This document shows positions 20,442-28,456 of a stretch of DNA of 36,610 nucleotides, piece by piece (position 1 is the stretch's first letter; the number at the start of each line of letters is the position of its first letter). Source of the DNA: Acidimicrobiia bacterium (lineage in GTDB: Bacteria; Acidobacteriota; Vicinamibacteria; Vicinamibacterales; CAVVIG01); contig VFZL01000040.1 in the NCBI GenBank assembly GCA_016871175.1, positions 1 through 36,610 on the forward strand. Reading direction: 5' to 3'. A program made the position numbers and the translations under genes. A model generated the notes under the pieces. The model ran no database searches, was not told the origin of the DNA, and was given only the letters and a program-made list of their open reading frames with translations.

Positions 20442-20475
20442 CGCGGGCGCGGCCAGAGACTCGCGGAAACGAGTC
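20442..20475 (-). terminator. Possible hairpin terminator after the PepSY gene
   Basis: Two small inverted repeats lie just downstream of the PepSY stop: GACTCG/CGAGTC around a 6-base loop (about 20458-20475) and GGCCGC/GCGGCC around a short loop (about 20441-20456). There is no T tract, so rho-independent termination is uncertain. Confidence 0.25.
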
Positions 20476-20503
20476 CCTCGACTTCCTGGTCTGTCCTGGG
20501 CGC

Positions 20504-22126
20504 TTAGTCCGCCACGGAGGGAGCTGTCGGCGAAGTCCCAGAAGGCTGAAGGGTTGGAGACATTCGCCGCCACCTCGCCGCGTGCCGTCGTAAGCGTCTC
20601 CAGGCCGCGACCACCGGCGTGATAAGGATGGCGATCCCGCCGGCGGTCAGGACGATCACCAGGATGTCCCAGGCGGGACGGCTCGTATACAACCCGGGGA
20701 AATCGAGGCTATGCAGTCCGTTGTACAGCCAGCGGTTGAGCCGGCTGAGCCGTTCCTGCTTCATCACGACTGCGCCAGTGGTCGGGGCAAAATAGAGCCA
20801 GGTCTCCCCAGGGTCGGCGTATCGGACGCGAAGCACCGGCAGCGGACTCATCCGATGACGGTCATAGTAGTAGGCGTCGTAGTCCGTCAGCCACATCGCA
20901 TCGCGTTCCGGGACACCGGGCATGGCGGCCGCGGCCGCAGCGACCATCTCCTCGTTCGAGAAACGGTCGAAGGCGGATGCCGCGTCGCCTATGCGCGCGA
21001 GCCGATGCTCGAGCGCGAGGTGCGGCGAGAGAAAGGCACGAAGGTCCGGGTTCGCCGCACCGACACTCGGGGATGATGGTGGACGATACGCCAAGAGGAA
21101 GGGTTGCCCCAACAACTGGAGGAGCTCGTACTCTTTGGGCACGAATTCGGCTCGCAGCCCGCCAGCGGCTCGAAGCACGGCTGGCAGGCTGCACCGGTCG
21201 AGCCGAAGCGCGCCGCCTCGGACGTTGCGTAGCTGTTCCGAGGTCGGCGCGCTCGACGGGGCCCAGTCCCACGGGGTGAGCGAGAGCGCGCCGCTCAGGG
21301 ACCACGTGAACGCCGCCAGCCCGAAGAGCAGACCTGCGTAGTGGTGCCACCACATCAGGCCCGAGTACGGCGAGTGCGATGGCACGCGCTTCAAGCGATA
21401 CCGCTTGAACGGGGACAGACGCCACACCCCGATCGCCAACCCCGAGAGACAGAGGATGCAGCCGATGAGCGCGGTGTAGATGATGCTCCAGCGCCAGAGC
21501 CCTGGTTGGAGACGGAACGGCGTGAAGTAAGTCCAATGCAGGACGGCGCCGAGATAGCCCCACGTGCGACCACGCGCCGTCGTCTTCATCACGACTTCGC
21601 CGGTCACGTCGGACACGTAGAGTTGCGTCTGCGCCGCATCGCCGACGTCCAGGCGATGCAGGGGGAGGAAACGAGGCATGCCGCCATCGATCGTCCATTG
21701 GTCGGGTGTCGTGAGCCGTTGGTCGTAGCGGATCGTGGCCGCGTGTTCAGGCATGAACTGCCGCGCGACGTCGGTCGCTTCTCGCTCCCCGAGACCGTCG
21801 AGGACGTCGCCCGTATCGGCAAAGACGGTGGACCATTGCCCTTCGCGATACAGGCGATACACGGGCCGGTCGCCCAGCGTCGAGAGGCGCATTCGCTCGG
21901 GCACGAGCACATCGACTTTGGCGAGCGCGTCCAGCGGTGCCACACGGAACGCGCTCAAGTCCACCGGACGGAGCCGCGCGAGCCGTTCCTCCGCCGTCAG
22001 CCGCGGCATCCGCTCGTACATCATCACCACGCCCGAGACGAACCAGACGAGGAAGACGATGCACCCGGCGATACCGAGCCAGCGGTGCGTGTAGATGAGC
22101 GCGGGACGCCAGTCGAGGCGTATCAA
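20504..22126 (-). CDS. PepSY-associated membrane protein (putative iron reductase type)
   Basis: A 540-residue inner-membrane protein of the PepSY_TM family, often next to siderophore receptors and proposed to reduce ferric siderophores or aid iron release. Four membrane segments are visible: about 10-37, 211-236, 259-282 and 487-508, with two large periplasmic parts between them. Conserved histidines lie at the membrane edges: His14 (YTHRWLG), His197 (LHWTYF) and His261-His262 (WWHHYAG). They may bind haem. The start is TTG at 22126, overlapping the receptor's TGA stop (TTTTGATA), so translation is coupled to the upstream receptor gene. That gene order supports a role in uptake of the same ligand. 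Confidence 0.88.
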   Translation of the reverse strand: MIRLDWRPALIYTHRWLGIAGCIVFLVWFVSGVVMMYERMPRLTAEERLARLRPVDLSAFRVAPLDALAKVDVLVPERMRLSTLGDRPVYRLYREGQWSTVFADTGDVLDGLGEREATDVARQFMPEHAATIRYDQRLTTPDQWTIDGGMPRFLPLHRLDVGDAAQTQLYVSDVTGEVVMKTTARGRTWGYLGAVLHWTYFTPFRLQPGLWRWSIIYTALIGCILCLSGLAIGVWRLSPFKRYRLKRVPSHSPYSGLMWWHHYAGLLFGLAAFTWSLSGALSLTPWDWAPSSAPTSEQLRNVRGGALRLDRCSLPAVLRAAGGLRAEFVPKEYELLQLLGQPFLLAYRPPSSPSVGAANPDLRAFLSPHLALEHRLARIGDAASAFDRFSNEEMVAAAAAAMPGVPERDAMWLTDYDAYYYDRHRMSPLPVLRVRYADPGETWLYFAPTTGAVVMKQERLSRLNRWLYNGLHSLDFPGLYTSRPAWDILVIVLTAGGIAILITPVVAAWRRLRRHAARWRRMSPTLQPSGTSPTAPSVAD

Positions 22127-24474
22127 AAGCGTATCGTCACCGCTAGCTCAGCGGACCGTGGATCCCCGAGCAACCACTGCGGCTCACCGTTGTCGTAGTA
22201 CGTCGTCGCGTAGATGCGATCGAACAGGTTCCAGAGGCGAAGGTCGAGCGCGATGCGGCTGCCGATGGCGCGCCGGACACCTGCGTCGACGACGGCGAAG
22301 CCGGGCACGGAACCGGTGTTGGCGAAATCGGAGTACCGGCGGCCGACCAGCCGCGCGCTCCCCTGCACGCGCCAGTCGGTCGTCAGGTCCCAGGAGAGCC
22401 AGAGATTGGCGGTTTGGTGCGGAATGTTCGGTGGACGATTGCCGACCCTCGACACCCGAGCGCCTCGGATGGTCTCCGCGAAGTCGTCGTACCTCGCGCG
22501 CAGAATCGCCGCGTTCGCGTCGAGGCGGACGCCGTTGGTCAGTGCGAGGCCCACAGTGGCTTCGATGCCGCGCGAGGACTGCTGTCCGATCTGAACCGAC
22601 GTAACCGAATTCGCCGGATCCGGCGTGACGAGCCCATCCTTCACGATGTAGTACGACGCGACGGTCCACTGACCGCGCGACTCCCAGAAGGCCTGCTTGA
22701 CGCCGACCTCGACCTGCTGGCCGGTGGTGGGATCGAAGAGAAGACGCGCCGGGTTGTTGCTGATCACGTTGCCAATCATGTCCGTCGCCGTCGAGTACTG
22801 CCCGTAGACCGAGACCGACGGGCGCACCGCATAGACGACGCCGCCTCGCCAGCTGACAGGCGTCAGCGCCCGTTCGGCGCGACCGTTGTTGAGCAGGTTC
22901 CTCCGCTCGACCGCGTAGCGATCGACGCGGGCGCCGCCGACGAGCGAGAGCGCGGAGGTCAGGGCCAGGCGATCCTCGACGAACCCCGCCACGCGATGCG
23001 TGCCGGTGCGGTACTTCGGGAGCGTGCCCGCGAGATTGAGGAACAGCCCCGGCGTCGGACTCCGAAGGGTGACCGTGCTGGAACCGTCGTACGGACTGTT
23101 GTTCACGTGCTCGAAGCGAACGAAGTTGTAGTCGAAGCCGACGTTGAGCGTGTTCGGGCGACCTGCGACCGTGCCAACGAACATCCCGTCGCTGCGGCTG
23201 CCGTACTGCCGCTGGTCATGAAAGATCTCGATATAGGTCTCGCGGAGCACGCTTGCGCCGTCAATCGAGTAGTTCTCGACGTTCCGCCAATGGCGATTGG
23301 TGTCGAGGAACTGGAATCCGCTGCGGATCCTCGCGTTGGCGGACGGTTGCCACTGAATCTTCGCCTGAGTCCAACTGTCGTCGTACTCGATGTCCGCGTC
23401 CGAGACGTTGTAGTTGGTGCGCCGGATCGCTTCGTCGACCCGGCCACCAGACGAGGGGGTACCGAAGTACTTCACCGGATTCTGGTGCCCGTAGTCCTCC
23501 GAGATCGTGAGCGTGAGCTGCGGCCGCAGCTCCACGCGCGCGGACGCCGATAGCGCTACGCTCCTCGAATCTCCGCGGTCGAGCCAGCCGTCGGATCGGT
23601 TGTGGCTGAGATCGGCTCGATACGACGCGCGCGATCCGAGACGTCCCGTGCTGTCCAGCGCCGTCCGCCACGTATCGAACGAGCCCCCGGCGAGCCGCAT
23701 CGTCTGCTGTCGCGCGACGCTCGGCTTCCGCGGCACCACGTTGACGACGCCGCCGATGGCGCCGCTTCCGTACAACACCGAGGCCGGGCCGCCGACCACC
23801 TCGATGCGGTCGACTGTCCACGGATCGAAGGGGAACGTGACCGTCGAGGCGCCGACGAACAGCTGATCGCCGTCGAACAGCTGCATCACCGACCCGACAC
23901 CGCTGAATCCGCGCGCCGCCACCGCGCCGCCACCGTTGCCGGGATCGGCCTGCGACGTTACGCCGACCGCGCGCGCCTTCGCATCAGCAACCGAGACGTC
24001 ACCTCGCGCGCGGATGAATTCACCGGTCAGCACCTGCACGCTCGCCGGCGTTTCGAGCAGCGTGAGCCCAAGCCGAGTGCCGGTCTCAACCATCTGTGTA
24101 AGGCCGGCGGGCAAGACGCCCGTGACGTTGATCGCTTCCTGCACGCCAGCGACCTGCAACGAGACCTCGACCGGCGCCTTCGAATCGACACCAACGGAGC
24201 GCGTGTCGGTCCTGAAGCCGGGCGATTCCACCTGCAGGGTGACCGTGCCGCCGGAGACACCAGGCACCTCGAACGTGCCGGCCGCCGTGGTGCGAGTGGT
24301 CCGTGACGGCGCGTTCGGCGCTATCACCGTGACCACCGCATTCTCGATCGGTGCCCCTTGAGCATCGACAACTCGGCCCGCGACGATGCGGCCTGCCGGG
24401 ACAGGCTGGGCTCCAGCGTTTGCGGTTGGGCTCAGTACCACGAGGAGCACCAGCGCGAGCGCACGACGGGTCAT
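22123..24474 (-). CDS. TonB-dependent siderophore receptor
   Basis: A 783-residue outer-membrane receptor. A signal peptide (about 1-23, ending near NAGAQP) precedes a carboxypeptidase-regulatory-like domain (about 28-110). A plug domain follows (about 128-240; LLETPASVQVLTGEFIRARG, then VDRIEVVGGPASVLYGSGAIGGVVNVV, a strong siderophore-receptor signature), then a 22-strand-type barrel ending in AVTIRF. The family imports ferric chelates with energy from TonB. The ATG at 24474 is preceded by AAGGAGG; the frame is open further upstream to 24669 but that part lacks a signal peptide start and overlaps the divergent gene. It forms an operon with the PepSY gene and faces the regulator operon. Confidence 0.92.
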   Translation of the reverse strand: MTRRALALVLLVVLSPTANAGAQPVPAGRIVAGRVVDAQGAPIENAVVTVIAPNAPSRTTRTTAAGTFEVPGVSGGTVTLQVESPGFRTDTRSVGVDSKAPVEVSLQVAGVQEAINVTGVLPAGLTQMVETGTRLGLTLLETPASVQVLTGEFIRARGDVSVADAKARAVGVTSQADPGNGGGAVAARGFSGVGSVMQLFDGDQLFVGASTVTFPFDPWTVDRIEVVGGPASVLYGSGAIGGVVNVVPRKPSVARQQTMRLAGGSFDTWRTALDSTGRLGSRASYRADLSHNRSDGWLDRGDSRSVALSASARVELRPQLTLTISEDYGHQNPVKYFGTPSSGGRVDEAIRRTNYNVSDADIEYDDSWTQAKIQWQPSANARIRSGFQFLDTNRHWRNVENYSIDGASVLRETYIEIFHDQRQYGSRSDGMFVGTVAGRPNTLNVGFDYNFVRFEHVNNSPYDGSSTVTLRSPTPGLFLNLAGTLPKYRTGTHRVAGFVEDRLALTSALSLVGGARVDRYAVERRNLLNNGRAERALTPVSWRGGVVYAVRPSVSVYGQYSTATDMIGNVISNNPARLLFDPTTGQQVEVGVKQAFWESRGQWTVASYYIVKDGLVTPDPANSVTSVQIGQQSSRGIEATVGLALTNGVRLDANAAILRARYDDFAETIRGARVSRVGNRPPNIPHQTANLWLSWDLTTDWRVQGSARLVGRRYSDFANTGSVPGFAVVDAGVRRAIGSRIALDLRLWNLFDRIYATTYYDNGEPQWLLGDPRSAELAVTIRF

Positions 24475-24533
24475 CAAGATGAGTGCCTCCTTCCGGAAAT
24501 CCGACTGTTCCAGGATGGTAGCGATCCGTGGTG

Positions 24534-24580
24534 CCTGACGCATCTGAAATGTTCCTGAACGAAACGTCAGGATTTCTGAG
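24534..24580. promoter_or_regulatory. Cluster of CCTGACG-like repeats between divergent operons
   Basis: CCTGACG (24534-24540), CCTGAACG (24554-24561) and the inverted CGTCAGG (24565-24571) lie in the 134-bp gap between the siderophore receptor and the DUF6152-regulator operon. Direct repeats CTGAA at 24544 and 24555 are 11 bp apart, the spacing used by many OmpR/PhoB-type regulators, and a CTGAG follows 21 bp later. The cluster sits next to the -10 of the plus-strand operon. Binding by the adjacent response regulator is inference. Confidence 0.45.
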
Positions 24581-24594
24581 GTCTCGACCGGGCG

Positions 24595-24600
24595 TATGAT
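24595..24600 (+). promoter_or_regulatory. -10 element of the DUF6152-regulator-kinase operon
   Basis: TATGAT ends 8 nt before the ATG at 24609, which lacks a ribosome-binding site, so the transcript is probably leaderless or nearly so. No good -35 is seen; the CTGAA repeats occupy that region, as expected for activator-dependent promoters. Confidence 0.45.
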
Positions 24601-24608
24601 CGGTACCG

Positions 24609-25016
24609 ATGGCGCGGCGAACTCTCTGTCTCGGCGCGGCTGCCTTGGTGCTGGTCGTCCAAGGCGCATGGTTGGACCATCCGATCACAGCCCATCATTC
24701 GCCGACGGGCATCTATCGCACCGACGAACGAGCCACCATCGAGGGCGTGCTCGTTTCGATCATCTATCGCCGGCCTCATTCGTTCCTGTACGTCGAGGAC
24801 CGCACGCGCGACCGCAAGAGGCAGATGCAGGTGTGGGCCATCGAGTCGGGCGAGGGCTCTTGGCTCCGCACGCGCGTGGACGAAGGGTCGCTCCGCCCAG
24901 GCGATCGCATCGTTGTCACGGGGGAGCCGGCTCGTGACGATGGTGCGCGGCGATTGCGGCTGCGTCGTCTCGTCCGACCCAGCGACGGGTGGGGGTGGGC
25001 GGAGGGCGGACGCTGA
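24609..25016 (+). CDS. DUF6152-like secreted protein
   Basis: A 135-residue exported protein with a signal peptide (about 1-28, before HHSPTG). The body is a small OB-like beta-barrel pattern: ATIEGVLVSIIYRRPHSFLYVED, then MQVWAIESG, then RTRVDEGSLRPGDRIVVTGEPARDDG. This order (TxxGxV, PH, W-E, L-PGD-V-VTG) matches the DUF6152 family, whose function is unknown. Its stop overlaps the regulator's ATG by one base (TGATG), so it belongs to the two-component operon. A periplasmic sensor partner is possible but unproven. Confidence 0.75.
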   Translation: MARRTLCLGAAALVLVVQGAWLDHPITAHHSPTGIYRTDERATIEGVLVSIIYRRPHSFLYVEDRTRDRKRQMQVWAIESGEGSWLRTRVDEGSLRPGDRIVVTGEPARDDGARRLRLRRLVRPSDGWGWAEGGR

Positions 25017-25699
25017 TGTCTTCCGTGCTCGTCGTTGAAGACGAGCCCAAAGTCGCGAGCGCGATCCGGCAAGGGCTCGAGGGCGAGGGCTACACCGTCG
25101 ACGTCGCGTCCACCGGCGAGGACGCGTTCTTCCGGATCAACACCGAGACCTTCAGCGTCGTCTTGATGGACCTGTCGTTGCCGGGACGCGACGGGCTCGA
25201 CATCATACGCGCGCTACGCCAGCGTGACGCGGACACGCGCGTGCTGATCGTGACGGCGCGCGACGGGCTGAACGATCGTATCGCCGGCCTCAACTCTGGC
25301 GCCGACGACTACCTCGTGAAGCCGTTTGCCTTTGGAGAGCTCGTGGCACGGATCCGCGCGCTCGAGCGTCGCGGACGCTCGAATCAAGGCCAGAACCTCA
25401 AGCTCGGGCCGCTCGAGATGAATGTCTGGACGCGCAAGGTGACGCGAGGCGAGCGCCCGATCGATCTCACGGCGCGCGAGTTCACGCTCCTCGAATACCT
25501 CCTGCGCTCGGCCGGTTACGTCGTCTCCAGGGACGCGTTGGCGCGCGACGTGTGGGACGAGCGTGAGCGGACGCCCACACTCGACAACGTCATTGACGCC
25601 CACATCGCCCGCCTGCGCAAGAAGGTCGACGAGGAAGGCGCTTCGCGCCTGATTCACACCGTCCGCGGGGTCGGGTTCGTGCTGCGGGAGGAGCCGTGA
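25016..25699 (+). CDS. OmpR-family response regulator
   Basis: A 227-residue transcription factor. The receiver domain (1-118) has the acidic pocket in VVEDE (Glu8-Asp9), the phosphorylated Asp52 in LMDLSLPG, a switch Thr in IVTARD and Lys102 or so in DDYLVKPFAF. The C-terminal winged helix (about 128-225) shows LTAREFTLLEYLLRSAGYVVSRDAL and the recognition helix NVIDAHIARLRKKVD, then TVRGVGFVL. The pattern is that of QseB/CopR-type regulators. The ATG at 25016 overlaps the preceding stop; the gene overlaps the kinase by 4 bp (GTGA). Likely targets are its own operon and the divergent receptor. Confidence 0.95.
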   Translation: MSSVLVVEDEPKVASAIRQGLEGEGYTVDVASTGEDAFFRINTETFSVVLMDLSLPGRDGLDIIRALRQRDADTRVLIVTARDGLNDRIAGLNSGADDYLVKPFAFGELVARIRALERRGRSNQGQNLKLGPLEMNVWTRKVTRGERPIDLTAREFTLLEYLLRSAGYVVSRDALARDVWDERERTPTLDNVIDAHIARLRKKVDEEGASRLIHTVRGVGFVLREEP

Positions 25700-27177
25700 C
25701 GTTCGAGTGGCGACGCTGGTCGGGCGTTCACAGTCGACTGACGCTGTCGTACGTCGCCGCGATGCTGGTGGTGCTGGGGATCTACGCCGCCGGGGTGTTC
25801 ACCGTCGTGCGCCGCAGCGCGTCGTCCGCGCTCGACACGCAGATCCGCGCGGACTTCATGTGGGCGACGGAGATGTGGGAGGAGGAGCCGGACGGTCGTC
25901 TGAGCTGGTTCGATGGCCACGGCGCAATTGAAGATGAGGATCGGCCGTGGCTTCGAGTGTGGACGCCGAACGGGGAGCTGCTGGCGCAGACAGCCATGGC
26001 GCAGCGCAACCCGCTGCCCGACAGTGCATCGTTGGCGACCGAGCCGTCCGGCTCGATCCGCACGGCGGACAGCGCGGGTTTGCCTTTCCGTGTGCTCACG
26101 CGATCGGTGACTGTCGGCGATCGGCCCGTGATCATTCAAGTCGCTCGCTCTGAGGCGCCCATGCGCCGCGAGCTGTATCAGCTCGTCCTGGTCTTCGTGC
26201 TCGGGCTGCCGCTGGCGGTCGCCGCGGCGGCGCTCGGTGGCTACGCGTTGGCGCGCCGCGCCTTGGCGCCGGTCGGACGCATGGCAGAACGCGCGCGGGC
26301 GATCACGGCGACCCGCCTGAGCGAACGGCTGCCGGTTGACGATGCAAACGACGAGCTGGGGAAGTTGGCTCTCGTGTTCAATCGAACGCTCGAGCGGCTC
26401 GAGAACTCGTTCGAGCAGATGCGGCGATTCACGGGCGACGTTTCTCATCAGTTGCGGACGCCGCTGACCGCACTTCGGACCGTGGGCGAAGTCGCGTTAC
26501 GCGACCACCGCTCCAAGGAGGAGTACCGCGCCACCATCGGCAGCATGCTCGAGGACGCCGATCGGCTGCGTTCGCTCGTCGATCGCTTGTTGACGCTGTC
26601 TCGTGCTTCGTCGGCGGAGAGCACGGAGGCCGTGCCCATGGACCTGAGCAGCCTTGCTGAAGAGGTTGCCGCTCATCTGCGTGTCCTGGCGGACGAACGG
26701 ACGCAGACCATCGAAGTGCGCCGCGAAACGAACGCGCCGTGTCTCGCGGATCCCGTGCTCATCCGTCAGGCAGCGATCAATCTGGTCGACAACGCGCTCA
26801 AGTACAGTCCGAACGGATCTCGCGTGGTGCTCACCGTGCGTGCCGCGGAAGAGGCCGGCGTGCCTTGCGTGCGTCTTGACGTCACGGACCAGGGCCCCGG
26901 CATCGCGGCAGGCGACGTCAATCGAATCTTCCAGCGCTTCTACCACGGTGCGGCTCCCGCTGGCACGCGCAGCCATGGGCTCGGCCTGGCGATCGCGAAG
27001 GCCGTCGCCGAAGCGAACCAGGGCCGGCTCACCAGTCGGTCGACCCCAGGCGAGGGCAGCACCTTCAGCCTCATTCTTCCGCAGGCCCCAATCGTCGTGC
27101 CGCCGGCCGACCAGGTGCACAGCTCTCGACCCGCGTCGGCCCCGCTCCCGCACCGCCGTACCGCCGCTTCCGCGTAA
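25696..27177 (+). CDS. Sensor histidine kinase
   Basis: A 493-residue membrane kinase and partner of the upstream regulator. Membrane segments at about 17-38 and 160-183 flank a periplasmic sensor of about 120 residues. HAMP follows (about 184-240), then the HisKA helix with phospho-acceptor His251 in TGDVSHQLRTPLTALR. The ATPase domain has the N box NLVDNALKYSP, G1 DQGPGIAAGD and G2 SHGLGLAIAK. All catalytic boxes are intact. The GTG start at 25696 overlaps the regulator stop, so translation is coupled. The sensor shows no recognisable ligand motif; the neighbouring siderophore receptor suggests a metal or envelope signal. Confidence 0.95.
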   Translation: MTFEWRRWSGVHSRLTLSYVAAMLVVLGIYAAGVFTVVRRSASSALDTQIRADFMWATEMWEEEPDGRLSWFDGHGAIEDEDRPWLRVWTPNGELLAQTAMAQRNPLPDSASLATEPSGSIRTADSAGLPFRVLTRSVTVGDRPVIIQVARSEAPMRRELYQLVLVFVLGLPLAVAAAALGGYALARRALAPVGRMAERARAITATRLSERLPVDDANDELGKLALVFNRTLERLENSFEQMRRFTGDVSHQLRTPLTALRTVGEVALRDHRSKEEYRATIGSMLEDADRLRSLVDRLLTLSRASSAESTEAVPMDLSSLAEEVAAHLRVLADERTQTIEVRRETNAPCLADPVLIRQAAINLVDNALKYSPNGSRVVLTVRAAEEAGVPCVRLDVTDQGPGIAAGDVNRIFQRFYHGAAPAGTRSHGLGLAIAKAVAEANQGRLTSRSTPGEGSTFSLILPQAPIVVPPADQVHSSRPASAPLPHRRTAASA

Positions 27178-27245
27178 GGTCGACGGTCGCTCCACGCCGC
27201 CGCTGCCGGCTAGGCTCCTTGCTCCCGAACGCACGGCCGCTGGCA

Positions 27246-27251
27246 TACAAT
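27246..27251 (+). promoter_or_regulatory. Possible -10 element upstream of the propeller gene
   Basis: TACAAT lies 61 bp before the ATG at 27313, in the gap after the kinase. The nearest -35-like TTGCTC is 21 bp upstream, too far for a standard promoter, so only the -10 is offered. Confidence 0.3.
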
Positions 27252-27312
27252 GCCTGCGGGTTGAGACCCACCGTGTCGTCAGCGCGAGGGACTGCGCTGG
27301 AGGAGTTCAGCG

Positions 27313-28395
27313 ATGAAGAGCAGAACATGGCGAGCGGCGGCCGTCGCGGCGGCGAGCGTGGGGCTTGGTGCCGTTCTCGTCCAGGCGCAGAGCACGCTCA
27401 AGCCGCAGCCGGCCCGCACGACCAGCACCATGGCCAATCCGTACAAGATCGTGCCCTCGTGGCCCACCTTGGGCCCGGGTATGAAATGGGGTGGCGCGAT
27501 CGGCATCATCCCGGACGGCAAGGGCGGCACCTGGATGCACTTCCGGTCCGAACCGCCGATCATTCACTTCGATGCCAGCGGCAAGATCGTCAAGACGTTC
27601 GGCGACGGTATGTTCGTCCAGGCGCACGGCTTCTGCCAAGACAAGCAGGGCAACTTCTGGGCGGGTGACAGCGGTCCGTTCCAGGACGATCCCAAGACGG
27701 CCGGTCGCGGCTATCAGATCTTCAAGTATTCACCTGACGGGAAGCTGCTGATGACGCTCGGCAAGGCCGGCGTGTCCCAAGCTGGCACCGATACCTTCGT
27801 GAATCCGACCGCGTGTGCCGTGGCGTCCAACGGCGACATCATCTTCGCCGACGGTCACTGGCCCCGTCCCAAGGTTTCGCAGCAGGATGGCGATCGGTTG
27901 GTACGTCTGAGCGTGCAAGGCAAGTTCCTCGCGGCGTACGGCAAGGCCGGCAACGGTCCTGGTGAGTTCCTCGGTCCGCATGGTCTGGCCTTCGATTCAC
28001 AGGGTCGCCTGTTTGTGGCGGATCGCTCGAACAATCGGATTCAGATCCTGGACAAGGACATGAAGTTCGTCGACGAGTGGCGCCACTTCGGTCGACCGAG
28101 CGGCGTCACCATTCTGAAGGACGACACGCTGGTCGTCGCCGACTCCGAATCCAGTCAAGTGATCGACGGATCTCCGATGGCGCCCGAAGGTCCGGGTCGT
28201 GTCATGCGCAACCCTGGTTGGCAGAACGGCATCCGCGTCGGCAGCGCCAAGGACGGCTCGCTGAGGTACTTCATCGCGGACACGCGACCGGAAGGCATGG
28301 CGGCCGACGAGCTCGGCAACATCTACGGTGGATGGACAGGAGGTTGCGACAAAAGTCCCTCGGGCGGATGCCTGCAGAAATGGGTTCGCAAGTAG
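27313..28395 (+). CDS. Secreted NHL-type beta-propeller protein
   Basis: A 360-residue exported protein with a signal peptide (residues 1-26, ending VQAQS). The rest shows repeated four-strand blades of the NHL/6-bladed propeller type: GPHGLAFDSQGRLFVADRSNNRIQIL is a textbook NHL blade (about 220-245). Others are AQGFCQDKQGNFWAGDS-like, NPTACAVASNGDIIFADGH, RPSGVTILKDDTLVVADSES and RPEGMAADELGNIYGGWTGG. Some members act as lyases or lactonases, others bind ligands or proteins; no catalytic residues can be assigned. GGAGG lies 9-10 bp before the ATG. A cysteine pair near the end (GGCDKSPSGGC) could form a disulphide. Confidence 0.85.
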   Translation: MKSRTWRAAAVAAASVGLGAVLVQAQSTLKPQPARTTSTMANPYKIVPSWPTLGPGMKWGGAIGIIPDGKGGTWMHFRSEPPIIHFDASGKIVKTFGDGMFVQAHGFCQDKQGNFWAGDSGPFQDDPKTAGRGYQIFKYSPDGKLLMTLGKAGVSQAGTDTFVNPTACAVASNGDIIFADGHWPRPKVSQQDGDRLVRLSVQGKFLAAYGKAGNGPGEFLGPHGLAFDSQGRLFVADRSNNRIQILDKDMKFVDEWRHFGRPSGVTILKDDTLVVADSESSQVIDGSPMAPEGPGRVMRNPGWQNGIRVGSAKDGSLRYFIADTRPEGMAADELGNIYGGWTGGCDKSPSGGCLQKWVRK

Positions 28396-28456
28396 GGCTG
28401 GGCGACCTCGTCGGCCGGGTGGGGCTGTGCGTCTGCCGTCACACCTGAGCGAGGAC

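Noticed and set aside
22123-24669. Longer form of the siderophore receptor starting at 24669
   Set aside because: The extra 65 residues lack a signal peptide, overlap the divergent DUF6152 gene and cover the promoter region; ATG 24474 has a ribosome-binding site and a signal peptide.
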